Positions 45,074-55,558 are shown, counted from the first letter of the stretch. The stretch is 64,000 nucleotides of DNA from Terribacillus saccharophilus (GCA_900110015.1 FOCD01000001.1:310001-374000), one strand, 5' to 3'. Made by a program: numbers and translations. The notes: a model not told the origin generated them from the letters alone.

Positions 45074-47150
45074 GGATGTACTTTTTGAGATTGGTTTAGA
45101 GGAAATGCCAGCACGGTTTTTGCCCGGCACTATTGAACAGTTGGAAACCAAAACGACTGCATGGCTGAATGAGTTAGGCCTCTCCTTTGAAAAGGTACTT
45201 GTACATGCAACACCGAGACGTGTTGCGGTTACAATTCTTTCACTTTCCGATAAGCAGCCTGACATTGAAGAGGAAGTAAAAGGACCTGCACTTCGAATCG
45301 CTAAAGATGAAGCAGGACAATGGTCGAAGGCAGCGCAAGGTTTCACGCGCGGTCAAGGTGCGACAGTTGAAGATATTTACACGAAAGATTTAGATGGCAC
45401 AGAATATATTTACGTGAAAAAGTTTGTTAAAGGTCAGCATGCAGTAGACTTGCTGCCATCATTTAAAGATGTGCTGCTCAGCTTGCATTTTCCGAAGAAC
45501 ATGCGTTGGGGATCTGGCAATTTGCGTTATGCGCGACCAATTCGCTGGATCGTTGCATTGTATGATGAATCTGTCATTCCAATGGAGATAGCTGGAACAG
45601 AATCTTCAAATCTTACTTATGGTCATCGATTCCTAGGAAAAACGGCTACAATTGATAATCCTGCTGCGTATGCTTCTGTACTGGAAGAGCAATTTGTCAT
45701 CGTAGATCAGAAGAAACGTCAACAGATGATCATCGATGGTATTCGTCAATTGGAAACATCAAACGGCTGGCATATTCCGATTGATGAAGATCTTTTGGAG
45801 GAAGTGCTGTATCTAGTGGAATACCCGACTGTATTCCAAGGTAATTTTGCTGCCAGCTTCCTTGATCTGCCGCAAGAAGTTCTGATTACGAGCATGAAAG
45901 AACATCAGCGTTATTTCCCGGTAACAGATCCTTCTGGACAGCTTTTGCCACACTTCATCGGTGTGCGTAACGGTAACAGCGATCACTTGGAAAATGTTGC
46001 TCGCGGTAACGAAAAGGTGCTTCGTGCTAGACTCCAAGATGCGGAATTCTTCTTTGCTGAGGATAAAGCTCAGCCAATAGAGAAGGCACAAGAGAAACTG
46101 TCAAAAATGGTTTATCAAGTAGAACTTGGTACTTTGCAGGATAAAGTGGACCGGGTGACGAAGATTGCGAAGATGATCAGTGAAGCTGCAGCTATCGATC
46201 AGGAAACTGCTGCTCGAGCAGAGCGCGCTGCAAGCATCGCTAAATTCGACCTTGTGACGAATATGGTGAACGAATTCACTGAATTACAAGGTATTATGGG
46301 TGAGAAATATGCACGCCATTTCGGCGAAGCTGACAGTGTTGCTCAAGCAATTCGCGAACAGTATATGCCGCTTTCCTCCCATGGAGCGCTTCCAGAGTCT
46401 GTTGAAGGGACAATTGTCAGCATTGCGGACAAACTGGACACAATTGTAGGAAGCATGGTCATCGGCAATGTTCCGACTGGTTCCCAAGATCCTTATGGTT
46501 TGCGTCGTCAGGCAATTGGTATTATCCAAATGCTGTTGAAGACAGACTGGCAAATCACAGTAGAGGAAATTGTTGACCGTACAGTGAAATTGTTCGAGCA
46601 GCAAGCTCTACCAACAGTTGAAAAGAACACTTACACAGAAGATATTCGCAATTTCTTCAAACAGCGTGCGTCTCAATTGCTGAAAGAAGAAGGTATTTCT
46701 CATGATGTGGTGGAAGCAGTTCTTTCTGTACAAATTGGTAACTATCCGTATACACTTGCTAAAGCGAAAACATTGCAAGTATTGCGTCAAGATGAGAACT
46801 TTAAACCAGTTCAGGAAGCATTGGGACGTGTCATTAACCTTGCTAAAAAAGGCGCGGATCAAGGTGTAGAAGAAGCGTTATTTGAAAATGAATACGAAAA
46901 GCAGCTCTACAGCATGCTCAATCAAAACAAAACTGCTTATATGGAAGCTGCAAGCAACCGTCAAGCGAAAGAAGCTTTGGATACACTGGCAGCGTTCGCT
47001 GACACTATCCATGCATTCTTCGACCATACAATGGTCATGGCAGAGGATGAAAAATTGAAAACGAACCGCTTATCATTATTGAACCAATTGGCTGCACTGA
47101 TTCTTAGTTATGCTGATGTAACAAAAGTACAGTGGAAACAGGTCCAATGA
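45063..47150 (+). CDS. glyS: Glycine--tRNA ligase beta subunit
   Basis: Beta subunit (695 aa) that binds tRNA-Gly. It opens [20 protein letters not shown] and contains an HD-like domain ([19 protein letters not shown]) and a C-terminal anticodon-binding domain ([20 protein letters not shown]). The ATG at 45063 has a 9-nt spacing to AAGGAG; one two codons upstream is too close. Coupled to glyQ by overlap. Confidence 0.96.
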   Translation: MQNKDVLFEIGLEEMPARFLPGTIEQLETKTTAWLNELGLSFEKVLVHATPRRVAVTILSLSDKQPDIEEEVKGPALRIAKDEAGQWSKAAQGFTRGQGATVEDIYTKDLDGTEYIYVKKFVKGQHAVDLLPSFKDVLLSLHFPKNMRWGSGNLRYARPIRWIVALYDESVIPMEIAGTESSNLTYGHRFLGKTATIDNPAAYASVLEEQFVIVDQKKRQQMIIDGIRQLETSNGWHIPIDEDLLEEVLYLVEYPTVFQGNFAASFLDLPQEVLITSMKEHQRYFPVTDPSGQLLPHFIGVRNGNSDHLENVARGNEKVLRARLQDAEFFFAEDKAQPIEKAQEKLSKMVYQVELGTLQDKVDRVTKIAKMISEAAAIDQETAARAERAASIAKFDLVTNMVNEFTELQGIMGEKYARHFGEADSVAQAIREQYMPLSSHGALPESVEGTIVSIADKLDTIVGSMVIGNVPTGSQDPYGLRRQAIGIIQMLLKTDWQITVEEIVDRTVKLFEQQALPTVEKNTYTEDIRNFFKQRASQLLKEEGISHDVVEAVLSVQIGNYPYTLAKAKTLQVLRQDENFKPVQEALGRVINLAKKGADQGVEEALFENEYEKQLYSMLNQNKTAYMEAASNRQAKEALDTLAAFADTIHAFFDHTMVMAEDEKLKTNRLSLLNQLAALILSYADVTKVQWKQVQ

Positions 47151-47178
47151 GGGCAGTTCTTGGATAGAGGTGATGAAC

Positions 47179-47811
47179 ATGGATTTGTCTAAAAGACAAC
47201 AGCAGATTATCGCGATAGTGAAAGAATCGGGTCCGATAACAGGTGAACAGATCGCGGAGCGGCTTAATCTGACACGGGCGACTTTGCGTCCTGACTTGGC
47301 AATCCTTACAATGGTAGGGTTCCTGGATGCGAGACCGCGTGTTGGTTACTTCTATACAGGTAAGACAGGTTCAGAGATTATTACAGAAAAACTGATGAAA
47401 TACAAAGTGGAGACCTTCCAATCGATGCCGATTGTCGTCAAAGAGGATGATTCAGCTTACGATGCGATCAGCGCAATGTTCCTTAGTGATGTTGGAACAC
47501 TTTTTGCAGTCGATCAAGAAAATAATCTCGTTGGAGTTGTTTCTCGTAAGGATTTACTGCGAGCAAGTATCGGCAATCAGGTGCTACAGGATATTCCGGT
47601 TCACATCATAATGACGAGGATGCCGAATGTTGCTGTTTGTTATCCGGATGAATTGCTGGTGGAAGCGGCCAATCGGTTGATCGATAAACAAATCGACAGT
47701 CTGCCAGTCATAGAAAGATCAAATGAAGCAGGCGCAAAAGTAGTTGGGCGTATAACAAAGACAACAATCACGAAGGCTTTCGTAGAACTTGCTCGAAATG
47801 AACTTATGTAA
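47179..47811 (+). CDS. ccpN: CcpN transcriptional repressor
   Basis: Repressor of gluconeogenic genes (gapB, pckA) in Bacillus (210 aa). An N-terminal winged helix (LSKRQQQIIAIVKESGPITG and ERLNLTRATLRPDLAILTM) is followed by two CBS domains (MPIVVKEDDSAYDAISAM and MTRMPNVAVCYPDELLVEAA), which sense nucleotides. The ATG at 47179 follows GAGGTGA. It lies directly ahead of ppsR, the same order as B. subtilis yqzB-yqfL. Confidence 0.94.
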   Translation: MDLSKRQQQIIAIVKESGPITGEQIAERLNLTRATLRPDLAILTMVGFLDARPRVGYFYTGKTGSEIITEKLMKYKVETFQSMPIVVKEDDSAYDAISAMFLSDVGTLFAVDQENNLVGVVSRKDLLRASIGNQVLQDIPVHIIMTRMPNVAVCYPDELLVEAANRLIDKQIDSLPVIERSNEAGAKVVGRITKTTITKAFVELARNELM

Positions 47812-47832
47812 ATATATCCAGGAGGGGAACCG

Positions 47833-48642
47833 ATGGAGAAACCAATCGTCTATGTTGTATCAGATTCTGTAGGGGAAACAGCAGAGCTCGTTGTAAAAGC
47901 AGCATTAAGTCAGTACAATTTGGAAGAGCCGTTTGCTTTACAGCGTGTTCCTTATGTAGAGAACACGTCTATATTGGAAGAAACACTGAAGCAAGCAAGC
48001 GAACGTCCATCAATTATTGCCTTCACAATGGTTAATCCGGATTTCCGGGCTTTCCTTACTAGCGAAGCACAAAGACAGGGTATTCCTTGCATCGATTTGA
48101 TGGGGCCGCTTATGGATGCGATGGCAGATATGTTCCATCAGAAGCCAAAACTGCAGCCAGGCCTTGTCCATCGTCTGGATGCAGATTATTTCCGAAGAAT
48201 CGAAGCGATTGAATTTGCGGTCCGTTATGACGATGGGCGTGATCCACGCGGTATTGCCCGTGCTGATATTGTACTCATTGGTGTATCACGCACATCCAAA
48301 ACACCATTATCCCAATATTTGGCGCACAAACGTCTGAAAGTCGCGAATGTCCCGATTGTTCCGGAAGTAGATCCGCCTAGGGAACTTTTCCAAGTGGATC
48401 CTGCCAAATGCATAGGCCTTCGCATCAGTCCTGAGAAGCTGAATGACATTCGTAAGGAACGTTTGAAAGCACTTGGTCTTGGGGATCAAGCAAGCTATGC
48501 AAATATCGACCGGATTAATCATGAACTGGAACATTTTGATAAAATTGCCGAGCGAATTGGCTGTCGTGTAATTGATGTTTCCAATAAAGCAGTTGAAGAA
48601 ACTGCTAATAGTATCTTAACTGTTCTCAACCAACAGGATTAA
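47833..48642 (+). CDS. ppsR: Pyruvate, phosphate dikinase / PEP synthase regulatory protein (YqfL)
   Basis: DUF299-family bifunctional ADP-dependent kinase and Pi-dependent phosphorylase (269 aa). The P-loop is GVSRTSKT (150-157), and the N-terminus opens [15 protein letters not shown]. In other bacteria it regulates PPDK or PEP synthase by phosphorylation. In B. subtilis YqfL also modulates CcpN, consistent with the adjacent gene here. AGGAGGGG precedes the ATG. Confidence 0.92.
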   Translation: MEKPIVYVVSDSVGETAELVVKAALSQYNLEEPFALQRVPYVENTSILEETLKQASERPSIIAFTMVNPDFRAFLTSEAQRQGIPCIDLMGPLMDAMADMFHQKPKLQPGLVHRLDADYFRRIEAIEFAVRYDDGRDPRGIARADIVLIGVSRTSKTPLSQYLAHKRLKVANVPIVPEVDPPRELFQVDPAKCIGLRISPEKLNDIRKERLKALGLGDQASYANIDRINHELEHFDKIAERIGCRVIDVSNKAVEETANSILTVLNQQD

Positions 48643-48680
48643 GTTAGTACAAAGTTAGTGTTAAGATTCTGTTTATCATG

Positions 48681-48710
48681 TTGACGGTCCTCCGGTAGAA
48701 TCTTTACGAT
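48681..48710 (+). promoter_or_regulatory. Candidate sigma-A promoter of the acyltransferase gene
   Basis: TTGACG (48681-48686) and TACGAT (48705-48710) are separated by 18 bp and lie directly upstream of an 18-bp hairpin. Confidence 0.55.
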
Positions 48711-48716
48711 AAAAAC

Positions 48717-48755
48717 AGAAGAGGTGACAGCAGACAATCTGTTGTTACCTCTTCT
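48717..48755 (+). other. 18-bp hairpin in the leader between ppsR and the acyltransferase gene
   Basis: AGAAGAGGTGACAGCAGA (48717-48734) pairs with TCTGTTGTTACCTCTTCT (48738-48755) with two G-U wobbles and a 3-nt loop, followed by ATTTCG. If the promoter upstream is active the transcript would begin with this hairpin. It may also stop ppsR transcription, though the T-tract is weak. Confidence 0.65.
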
Positions 48756-48789
48756 ATTTCGTAAAATGATGTCTACAAGGAGACCTAAC

Positions 48790-49893
48790 ATGAAAAAACA
48801 ACAGCAGATCCAATCTATTTATTTGATGCGGCTCTTAGCAATGTCACTTGTCGTACTCGTCCATGTGACGGGAGCGTATGCTACGGTTCTGCCGTTTGCA
48901 GGCGATGCGTACGAAAAATATCATTTTATCAACCGTATCATTCGAATAGAAGCAGGACTGTTCATAGCAATTACCGGCCTGGTTTTCTTTTATCAATACA
49001 AACACAAAAAGCTGACAAAATCTTTATGGAAAGACTACTACAAAAAGCGGGTCAGCTTCATCCTGATTCCTTATATCATTTGGGCAATTGTATACGAGCT
49101 GCACAAGGTAATGCTCGGTTTTGGAGATCTGCAGCCAGCGGCAATTGCTAAGCGGATATTCTTTGGAGAAAGCTACTATCAGCTGCACTTTATATTTCTT
49201 ATTGTCCAAATTTACTTAGTGCTGCCTTTGCTGATTTGGCTGGATCATAAAGTAGCCATCTTCAGAAAATATATGTTTGTGTTCGGAGGTATACTGCAGC
49301 TGGGTTACATTGCCCTGCAGACATATATGCCGTTCAGCACGTTTCCATTATTCCTTCAATTGATGGGTACCTTATTGCTCGGCGGATGGATAGGCATACA
49401 TTATGATAGGGAAAAAGCGAAAAGCAAACGCTGGTCGACCTGGGGTTGGCTCGTGATCAGTGGTATAGCAGGATCAGCTATTGCGATTTATTATTATCTT
49501 TCTGGAACGCTAGATGTCTTCGAGTGGAACAACATTCTGTATGAGAGTGTGAATTATGTTTTCCTTGTAACAGGCTGTTACAGCATTTTCCGGTTCGCTG
49601 AATCTATTGTAGACAAGCTTTCGACACCGACACTAGCCAGATTACAGCAAATTGCGAGCTATTCCTTCGGTTACTATCTGCTGCATCCGCTTATCCTGGA
49701 TTATGTGACAAGATCAATACCTGCGTACAGCAACTATTTGTTTCATATGCAGATACTGCTGCGCTATCTAGTTGTAATGGGAGTTTGTTTTTTGATCATC
49801 TATCTTTTTCATCGCTATGTGCCTTTTGCTTCGCTATTCTTCGGGAAATTACCTAAGAACAGCAGTTTGCGGAAGCATTCCAAGGCATCTTGA
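48790..49893 (+). CDS. Acyltransferase family 3 membrane protein
   Basis: A 367-aa membrane protein with about ten helices. It is recognised as Acyltransferase-3 by the N-terminal YLMRLLAMSLVVLVHVTGAY with the conserved His in the first helix, an RI.R.....F..ITG second helix, and the C-terminal YSFGYYLLHPLILDYV. Such proteins transfer acetyl or other acyl groups to extracytoplasmic sugars or polymers; the substrate cannot be read from sequence. The ATG at 48790 follows AAGGAGA. It is absent from this position in B. subtilis and interrupts the ppsR-yqxD-dnaG order, so it is probably an insertion. Confidence 0.85.
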   Translation: MKKQQQIQSIYLMRLLAMSLVVLVHVTGAYATVLPFAGDAYEKYHFINRIIRIEAGLFIAITGLVFFYQYKHKKLTKSLWKDYYKKRVSFILIPYIIWAIVYELHKVMLGFGDLQPAAIAKRIFFGESYYQLHFIFLIVQIYLVLPLLIWLDHKVAIFRKYMFVFGGILQLGYIALQTYMPFSTFPLFLQLMGTLLLGGWIGIHYDREKAKSKRWSTWGWLVISGIAGSAIAIYYYLSGTLDVFEWNNILYESVNYVFLVTGCYSIFRFAESIVDKLSTPTLARLQQIASYSFGYYLLHPLILDYVTRSIPAYSNYLFHMQILLRYLVVMGVCFLIIYLFHRYVPFASLFFGKLPKNSSLRKHSKAS

Positions 49894-50063
49894 TCGACAG
49901 TTAAAATAATGGCTTTTTTAAATAGTTTGTATTATAATTAGTTTTTGTGAAAAAATGTTGTTAGTATTAAATATGTTTAAATGGTAACCCTTGAGGTAAA
50001 AAGCTTTATAAAAATTTTACGAAAAAGGAAGGATTCCGCATTTTATTGTAGAATTAGTGAGAC

Positions 50064-50534
50064 ATGAAATCACATAACCCTATTGTCTATGTGGATGCAG
50101 ATAGCTGTCCTGTCAAACAGGAGATTGTTTCTACATGTGCAGCCTATCACGTTCCTGTCCAATTCGTAACCACAATTAATCATCTGAGCAGTGATTCAGA
50201 TGCATCCTGGGTGGTGCTTGACCCTGTGGATCAGGCGGTGGATTGGTATATTCTGAATCACATTACGCCTGGATCTTGTGTTGTAACGCAAGATCTTGCA
50301 TTGGCTACTTTGCTTACAGTCAAGGGCGTATCAGTTATCACACCTCGCGGAGAGCTGATTACGGAAGAAGATGCCGATGAGATACTTCTAAGAAAGCACA
50401 TGCGAATCCAAAATCAACGACAGGGCAAACGAATTAAGGGACCTTCCAAGCTGACAGCTGCCGACAGAAGAAGATTCCTTACTATTTTTTCGTCTTATTG
50501 TCGAAAAATGCAGGAATCAGACGAAAGTTGTTGA
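50064..50534 (+). CDS. yqxD: YaiI/YqxD family protein (UPF0178)
   Basis: A 156-aa DUF188 protein with a PIN/NYN-like fold. It begins with IVYVDADSCPVKQEI and has SCVVTQDLALATLL and a basic C-terminus (RIKGPSKLTAADRRRF). Asp residues in VDAD and TQD resemble metal-binding residues of nucleases; activity is not established. It lies before dnaG as in B. subtilis. The ribosome binding site is weak (AGTGAG). An AT-rich 170-bp gap separates it from the acyltransferase gene. Confidence 0.88.
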   Translation: MKSHNPIVYVDADSCPVKQEIVSTCAAYHVPVQFVTTINHLSSDSDASWVVLDPVDQAVDWYILNHITPGSCVVTQDLALATLLTVKGVSVITPRGELITEEDADEILLRKHMRIQNQRQGKRIKGPSKLTAADRRRFLTIFSSYCRKMQESDESC

Positions 50535-50557
50535 ATTATATAGGTTGGTGATGTGGA

Positions 50558-52381
50558 ATGGCTGGTGCAATACCAGAAGAAATAGTCGAGGAAGTCCGCA
50601 AATCAAATGACATCGTCGATGTGATCGGCGAGCATGTCCAATTAAAGAAACAAGGCCGGAACTACTTCGGACTTTGTCCTTTCCATGGTGAAAAATCTCC
50701 TTCATTCTCCGTGACCCAGGAAAAGCAGATTTTTCATTGTTTTGGCTGTGGAAAGGGAGGAAATGTATTTACTTTTCTAATGGAATTGGAAGGCCTTTCC
50801 TTCTCTCAGTCTGTTCAAAAGCTCGCTGAGAGAAGTGGAACAGAAGTACCTGCTTCCGTAGCGGAGCAGCAGGAACGCGGACAATCCCGTGAAGAGCAGA
50901 CTGCACTTGAGGCGAATGAGTGGGTTGTTAAGCTCTACCATAACTTGCTGCGCAATACGAAAGAAGGTAAGACTGGTTATGAATACCTCCTTGGTCGCGG
51001 TTTGACTGATGAGACGATTGACACCTTCCAGCTCGGCTTTGCTCCAAACAGCAGAGATTTTACTGTGAAATTCCTTGAAGGAAAAGGGTACAAGCCACAA
51101 GAACTGCTTCATACTGGTCTGTTTTCAACCGATAAAGAAAATAAGCCCCAAGATCGTTTCCGCGGGCGGGTAATTTTCCCGATACGGAACCATCTCGGTA
51201 AGACAGTAGGATTCGGCGGCCGTACATTAGGCGGAGGTCAGGAACCGAAGTACTTGAACAGTTCCGAAAGTGAGCTTTTCCAAAAAGGAAGAATGCTGTT
51301 CAATTTCGATTTGGCAAGAAGTGAGATCCGCAAATCTGGCCAGGTTGTTGTATTCGAAGGATATAATGATGTAATTGCAGCGCATCAGGCAGGTGTAAGA
51401 AACGGTGTTGCGACGCTTGGAACATCTCTAACAGAGACCCAAGCAAGGCTTTTGAAACGGTATGCGGAACAGGTAGTCATTTGCTACGACGGCGATAATG
51501 CAGGGTTTGAAGCGACTTATCGAGCTTTGCAAATCCTGCAAAAGACCGGCAATCATGTACGTGTCGCAATGCTTCGGGATGGTCTCGATCCAGATGACTA
51601 CATCCGAGAGCATGGAGCAGAAAAATTCAAACGATCCATCATTGATGCAGCGCTGACGGCTATGTCCTTCATGATGCACTACTTAAAGCAGGACTACAAC
51701 CTTTCACTTGAAGGAGATCGCCTGCAGTATGTAGAAAAGGTATTGGATGAGATTGCGCAGATTGAAAGCTCTGTAGAACGGGAACACTATTTGCGGGAGC
51801 TGTCGAACGCAATGGATCTTTCCATGGATACGCTTGTCTCCGATCTTGAGCCCAGACTGCGCAAACGGGAAAGCAAGAGAAGAGTCAGCAACACTGCTAA
51901 AACGCCGGCTCCAAAGCAGCAATCCCGTCATTATGAAAAAAAAATACCAACTGCTTTTCAAACGGCAGAAAAACAGCTCTTGGCGCATATGCTTAGAACA
52001 GCGGCAATTGCGGATAAAGTACAGGAAGAGATAGGGGCTTCGTTCATAACGGATCAGGTTCAGGTGATTGCTACTCATCTGTACGCTTTTTATGAAGAAG
52101 GCAATGATGCGGACGTAAGCCAGTTCGTATCATCATTGGAGGATCCTTCCTTGCAGCAGCTGGTCATCCAGACAGCCATGCTGCCGGTGGTGGAGGATAT
52201 CAGTGATCAGGAGATCAGTGATTATATTCGTACCATTAAGCGCGAGCAAGTAAATAAGACAGATATTAGCCAGCTGCTGGCGGAACAGAGGCAAGCCGAA
52301 CAGGAAAATGATCCGATTCGGGCAGCACAGATAGCCATGAAAATCATGGAAATACGTAGAACTTTAAAAAGTTCTCTGTAA
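50558..52381 (+). CDS. dnaG: DNA primase
   Basis: Primase (607 aa) making RNA primers at the fork. The N-terminal CHC2 zinc finger has C40, H43, C61 and C64 (GLCPFHGEKSPSF and HCFGCGKGG). The TOPRIM core carries VVFEGYNDVIAAHQAG and VICYDGDNAG. A C-terminal DnaB-interacting domain follows. It is read with sigA, 38 bp downstream, forming the macromolecular synthesis operon. Confidence 0.96.
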   Translation: MAGAIPEEIVEEVRKSNDIVDVIGEHVQLKKQGRNYFGLCPFHGEKSPSFSVTQEKQIFHCFGCGKGGNVFTFLMELEGLSFSQSVQKLAERSGTEVPASVAEQQERGQSREEQTALEANEWVVKLYHNLLRNTKEGKTGYEYLLGRGLTDETIDTFQLGFAPNSRDFTVKFLEGKGYKPQELLHTGLFSTDKENKPQDRFRGRVIFPIRNHLGKTVGFGGRTLGGGQEPKYLNSSESELFQKGRMLFNFDLARSEIRKSGQVVVFEGYNDVIAAHQAGVRNGVATLGTSLTETQARLLKRYAEQVVICYDGDNAGFEATYRALQILQKTGNHVRVAMLRDGLDPDDYIREHGAEKFKRSIIDAALTAMSFMMHYLKQDYNLSLEGDRLQYVEKVLDEIAQIESSVEREHYLRELSNAMDLSMDTLVSDLEPRLRKRESKRRVSNTAKTPAPKQQSRHYEKKIPTAFQTAEKQLLAHMLRTAAIADKVQEEIGASFITDQVQVIATHLYAFYEEGNDADVSQFVSSLEDPSLQQLVIQTAMLPVVEDISDQEISDYIRTIKREQVNKTDISQLLAEQRQAEQENDPIRAAQIAMKIMEIRRTLKSSL

Positions 52382-52418
52382 CAATAGATAGCTTGATGTT
52401 TTGGAAGGAGGAGGACTT

Positions 52419-53540
52419 ATGGCAGAGAATAAGCCAGCAGGTTCTAAAGTGAATGAGACTGAAATGACATTGGAGCAAGCAAAAGAACTCCTTGTTGAAA
52501 TGGGTAAAAAGCGTGGAGTCCTTGCTTATGAAGAGGTAAGTGAGCGTCTTGCAAGCTTTGAATTGGATTCCGATCAAATGGATGAAATCTACGAGCACTT
52601 GAACGAACAAAATGTGGAAGTGATTGGTGAATCCGACCAGGACCCGAATATGAAACAAATTGCGAAAGAGGAAGAATTTGACTTGAATGACCTAAGTGTA
52701 CCACTTGGCATCAAGATCAATGACCCTGTGCGCATGTACTTGAAAGAAATCGGCCGCGTCGATCTATTGTCAGCAAAAGAGGAGATTGCGCTGGCTGAAC
52801 GCATTGAAGCTGGAGATGAAGTTGCGAAACGTCGATTGGCGGAAGCTAACTTGCGACTAGTAGTTAGTATTGCAAAGCGTTATGTAGGACGTGGTATGCT
52901 GTTCTTGGATTTAATCCAGGAAGGTAACATGGGTCTTATTAAAGCAGTTGAGAAATTCGATTACCGTAAAGGTTTCAAATTCAGTACGTATGCTACTTGG
53001 TGGATTCGTCAGGCAATCACTCGCGCAATCGCTGACCAAGCGCGTACAATCCGTATCCCTGTGCATATGGTGGAAACAATCAATAAACTGATTCGTGTAC
53101 AGCGTCAGCTTCTGCAGGATCTAGGGCGTGAGCCATCTCCTGAAGAGATTGGTGAAGAGATGGAACTTACACCAGAAAAAGTACGTGAAATCTTAAAGAT
53201 TGCTCAAGAACCTGTATCCCTTGAAACACCAATTGGTGAGGAAGATGATTCCCATCTTGGAGACTTTATCGAGGATCAGGAAGCAACTTCTCCTTCTGAT
53301 CATGCAGCGTATGAACTGCTGAAAGAACAGTTGGAAGATGTACTCGATACATTGACTGACCGTGAAGAGAACGTGCTTCGTCTGCGTTTCGGACTTGATG
53401 ACGGAAGAACAAGAACACTTGAAGAAGTTGGCCGGGTATTCGGCGTAACTAGAGAGCGTATCCGTCAAATCGAAGCTAAAGCATTGCGTAAGCTTCGCCA
53501 TCCAAGCCGTAGCAAACGCTTGAAAGATTTCCTAGAATAA
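52419..53540 (+). CDS. sigA: RNA polymerase primary sigma factor SigA (RpoD)
   Basis: Housekeeping sigma factor (373 aa). Order: a short region 1.1, region 1.2 ([17 protein letters not shown]), region 2 with the -10 recognition helix ([19 protein letters not shown] and [13 protein letters not shown]), region 3 and region 4.2 ([20 protein letters not shown]). The ATG at 52419 follows AAGGAGGAGG; an in-frame start six codons earlier lies in that site. A terminator follows. The B. subtilis cytochrome c550 gene cccA, next after sigA there, is absent. Confidence 0.97.
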   Translation: MAENKPAGSKVNETEMTLEQAKELLVEMGKKRGVLAYEEVSERLASFELDSDQMDEIYEHLNEQNVEVIGESDQDPNMKQIAKEEEFDLNDLSVPLGIKINDPVRMYLKEIGRVDLLSAKEEIALAERIEAGDEVAKRRLAEANLRLVVSIAKRYVGRGMLFLDLIQEGNMGLIKAVEKFDYRKGFKFSTYATWWIRQAITRAIADQARTIRIPVHMVETINKLIRVQRQLLQDLGREPSPEEIGEEMELTPEKVREILKIAQEPVSLETPIGEEDDSHLGDFIEDQEATSPSDHAAYELLKEQLEDVLDTLTDREENVLRLRFGLDDGRTRTLEEVGRVFGVTRERIRQIEAKALRKLRHPSRSKRLKDFLE

Positions 53541-53550
53541 GAAGGCTTTC

Positions 53551-53596
53551 GCTCAGCTATCATGTGTATAACCGCATGTAGCTGGGCTTTCTTATT
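53551..53596 (+). terminator. Terminator of dnaG-sigA
   Basis: GCTCAGCTA-T-CATG pairs with CATG-TAGCTGGGC (one bulge, one G-U) around a 10-nt loop, followed by TTTCTTATT. Confidence 0.8.
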
Positions 53597-53714
53597 GCCC
53601 TTAGGAATACATACATTTTACAAAAATTGAAAGCCGAATGCAAATTCTCTCAGCAAAAAGTGTGGGAGGATATTTTACAAAAAACACGTATATTTGACAA
53701 AGGAGTTGGATATA

Positions 53715-54425
53715 ATGAACGTTTTATCATTGTCAGAGCGACTTTCAGCCGTTGCCGCCCAGTTGCCGAAAACTGCACATTTTGTCGATGTTGGTTCTGA
53801 TCACGCTTATCTTCCTTGCTATGTATGTTTGCAGGATCCTTCCAGCAAAGCTGTAGCAGGAGAAATTAATAAGGGGCCCTTTCGCAGTGCTCAAAAACAG
53901 GTGAAGTTTCAAGGCTTAACTGATCGAATAGATGTACGTAAGGGTGATGGACTTGCAGTTGTTGAACCAAACGAGGTGAAGCAAGTCGTCGTCGCAGGTA
54001 TGGGAGGTCCTTTAATTGCTTCGATCTTAGAACAAGGTAAAGATAAGCTTGGTCGTGTAGAACAGCTTATTGTCCAACCTAATATAGATGCTAGGGCTCT
54101 CCGTAAATGGTTCCAAAATAATGGTTTCGTTCTGCAAAAGGAACAGATCTTAGAAGAAGCTGGGCACATTTATGAGGTGTTGGTAGCTGTACGCGAGGGA
54201 AAGAGTATTTATCATGAGGATGCAACTGTACGTGAGAAGGAGCTTTTATTCGGACCGATCTTATTGAAGGAAAAAAATGCAGCTTTCCGAGCAAAATGGT
54301 CGGAGTACAAGCAGAAGCTCGAGCGCAACGTAGAAAACATGCAACAGGCGCAGCAAGTTGATGAAGCGAAGCTTGCGTCCTTCAAACAAGAGCTCGCATG
54401 GCTGGAGGAGGAATTGAATGACTGA
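53715..54425 (+). CDS. trmK: tRNA (adenine22-N1)-methyltransferase TrmK
   Basis: SAM-dependent methyltransferase (236 aa) for m1A22 of tRNA, formerly YqfN. Motif I is HFVDVGSDHAYLP; the catalytic region is QVVVAGMGGPLIASIL, followed by LIVQPNIDARALRKWF. A C-terminal coiled coil (about 195-236) is present, as in the family. The ATG at 53715 follows AAAGGAG. It overlaps yqfO by 8 bp. Confidence 0.93.
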   Translation: MNVLSLSERLSAVAAQLPKTAHFVDVGSDHAYLPCYVCLQDPSSKAVAGEINKGPFRSAQKQVKFQGLTDRIDVRKGDGLAVVEPNEVKQVVVAGMGGPLIASILEQGKDKLGRVEQLIVQPNIDARALRKWFQNNGFVLQKEQILEEAGHIYEVLVAVREGKSIYHEDATVREKELLFGPILLKEKNAAFRAKWSEYKQKLERNVENMQQAQQVDEAKLASFKQELAWLEEELND

Positions 54426-55527
54426 AAAGCAGATGCTAATAGCTGATGTAATTGCGTACTTTGAATCATGGTGCCCGCCTTTACTTGCAGAAAAGTGGGA
54501 TAATGTTGGACTGCAGGTTGGTACGCTTGATCAAACAGTCTCAGGTGTGTTGACTACATTGGATGTAACTGAAGCAGTTGTAGACGAAGCTATATCGCAA
54601 AATGCCAATCTGATCATTGCTCATCATCCATTATTATTTGCACCTCCAAAAAAATTAGATACTACTACGCCTAAGGGACGCATCATCCAGAAGCTTATGA
54701 AGCATGACATAACTGTGTATGCAGCGCACACTAACCTCGATATAGTCGACGGCGGTGTCAACGATTTGATGGCAGATGCCTTGGGTCTCGAACAAAAGCG
54801 GGTATTTCTACCTGCGGGGCACCAAACTTTCAAGAAGTTGATTGTTTTTGTTCCCAAGACACATGAACAAAACGTGAAGGATGCATTGCATACCAATGGA
54901 GCCGGAAATGTTGGCGACTATGAGAATGTCAGTTTCGTTTCAGAAGGAACCGGTTATTTTCAGCCGAATGCCAAGGCACAGCCATTCATCGGTCATGCAG
55001 GTGAACTGGAACGTGTAGAAGAGGTTCGAATCGAAGTTCTGGTTCCAGAAGAGAATGTAAGAAGCGCAGTAGCTGCGATGATAGAAGCACATCCATATGA
55101 AGAAGTGGCTTACGATATTTATCCTGTTGAAAAGAAAGGGAAAGCCTATGGATTAGGCCGTACCGGAAAATTGCCTTCTCCGATGACATTGAAGGAATTG
55201 GCGTTACTCGTGAAGCAGCAGTACGATGTGCAGCATGTACGATTCACTGGTGATGCGACTACTACAGTTGAAACAGTTGCAGTACTCGGAGGAAGCGGCA
55301 GGGATTATATCGACCAGGCATTGCAGCGAGCAGATGTGTATATTACAGGTGATTTAACATTTCATGAGACGCAAGATGCAATGCTAGCGGGACTTTGTCT
55401 GATTGATCCCGGTCATTATGCAGAGCAAATCATGAAGCAAAAAGTAGCAGATTATCTGCAAACTGCATTAGCAAATGTACCAGTACGTGTATCACAAGTG
55501 AACACAGATCCATTTCAAGTTATATAA
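54418..55527 (+). CDS. yqfO: Nif3-like dinuclear metal center protein YqfO
   Basis: NIF3 family protein (369 aa). Metal-binding residues lie in LIIAHHPLLF, AHTNLD and, after an inserted PII-like domain (about 130-230, KLIVFVPKTHEQNVKDAL), in the C-terminal block ITGDLTFHETQDA. The inserted middle domain is typical of the Bacillus form. Function is uncertain (GTP cyclohydrolase-like annotation is historic). It overlaps trmK; a bidirectional terminator follows. Confidence 0.92.
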   Translation: MTEKQMLIADVIAYFESWCPPLLAEKWDNVGLQVGTLDQTVSGVLTTLDVTEAVVDEAISQNANLIIAHHPLLFAPPKKLDTTTPKGRIIQKLMKHDITVYAAHTNLDIVDGGVNDLMADALGLEQKRVFLPAGHQTFKKLIVFVPKTHEQNVKDALHTNGAGNVGDYENVSFVSEGTGYFQPNAKAQPFIGHAGELERVEEVRIEVLVPEENVRSAVAAMIEAHPYEEVAYDIYPVEKKGKAYGLGRTGKLPSPMTLKELALLVKQQYDVQHVRFTGDATTTVETVAVLGGSGRDYIDQALQRADVYITGDLTFHETQDAMLAGLCLIDPGHYAEQIMKQKVADYLQTALANVPVRVSQVNTDPFQVI

Positions 55528-55528
55528 A

Positions 55529-55558
55529 AAAACCGAGTCAACTAAGGACTCGGTTTTC
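55529..55558. terminator. Bidirectional terminator between yqfO and ispH
   Basis: AAAACCGAGTC (55529-55539) pairs perfectly with GACTCGGTTTT (55547-55557), loop 7 nt, with T-runs on both strands. It serves two convergent genes. Confidence 0.9.

Noticed and set aside
53694-53716. TTGACA followed by TATAAT just before trmK
   Set aside because: The spacing is only 11 bp and the -10 overlaps the start codon, so it cannot act as a promoter for this gene.
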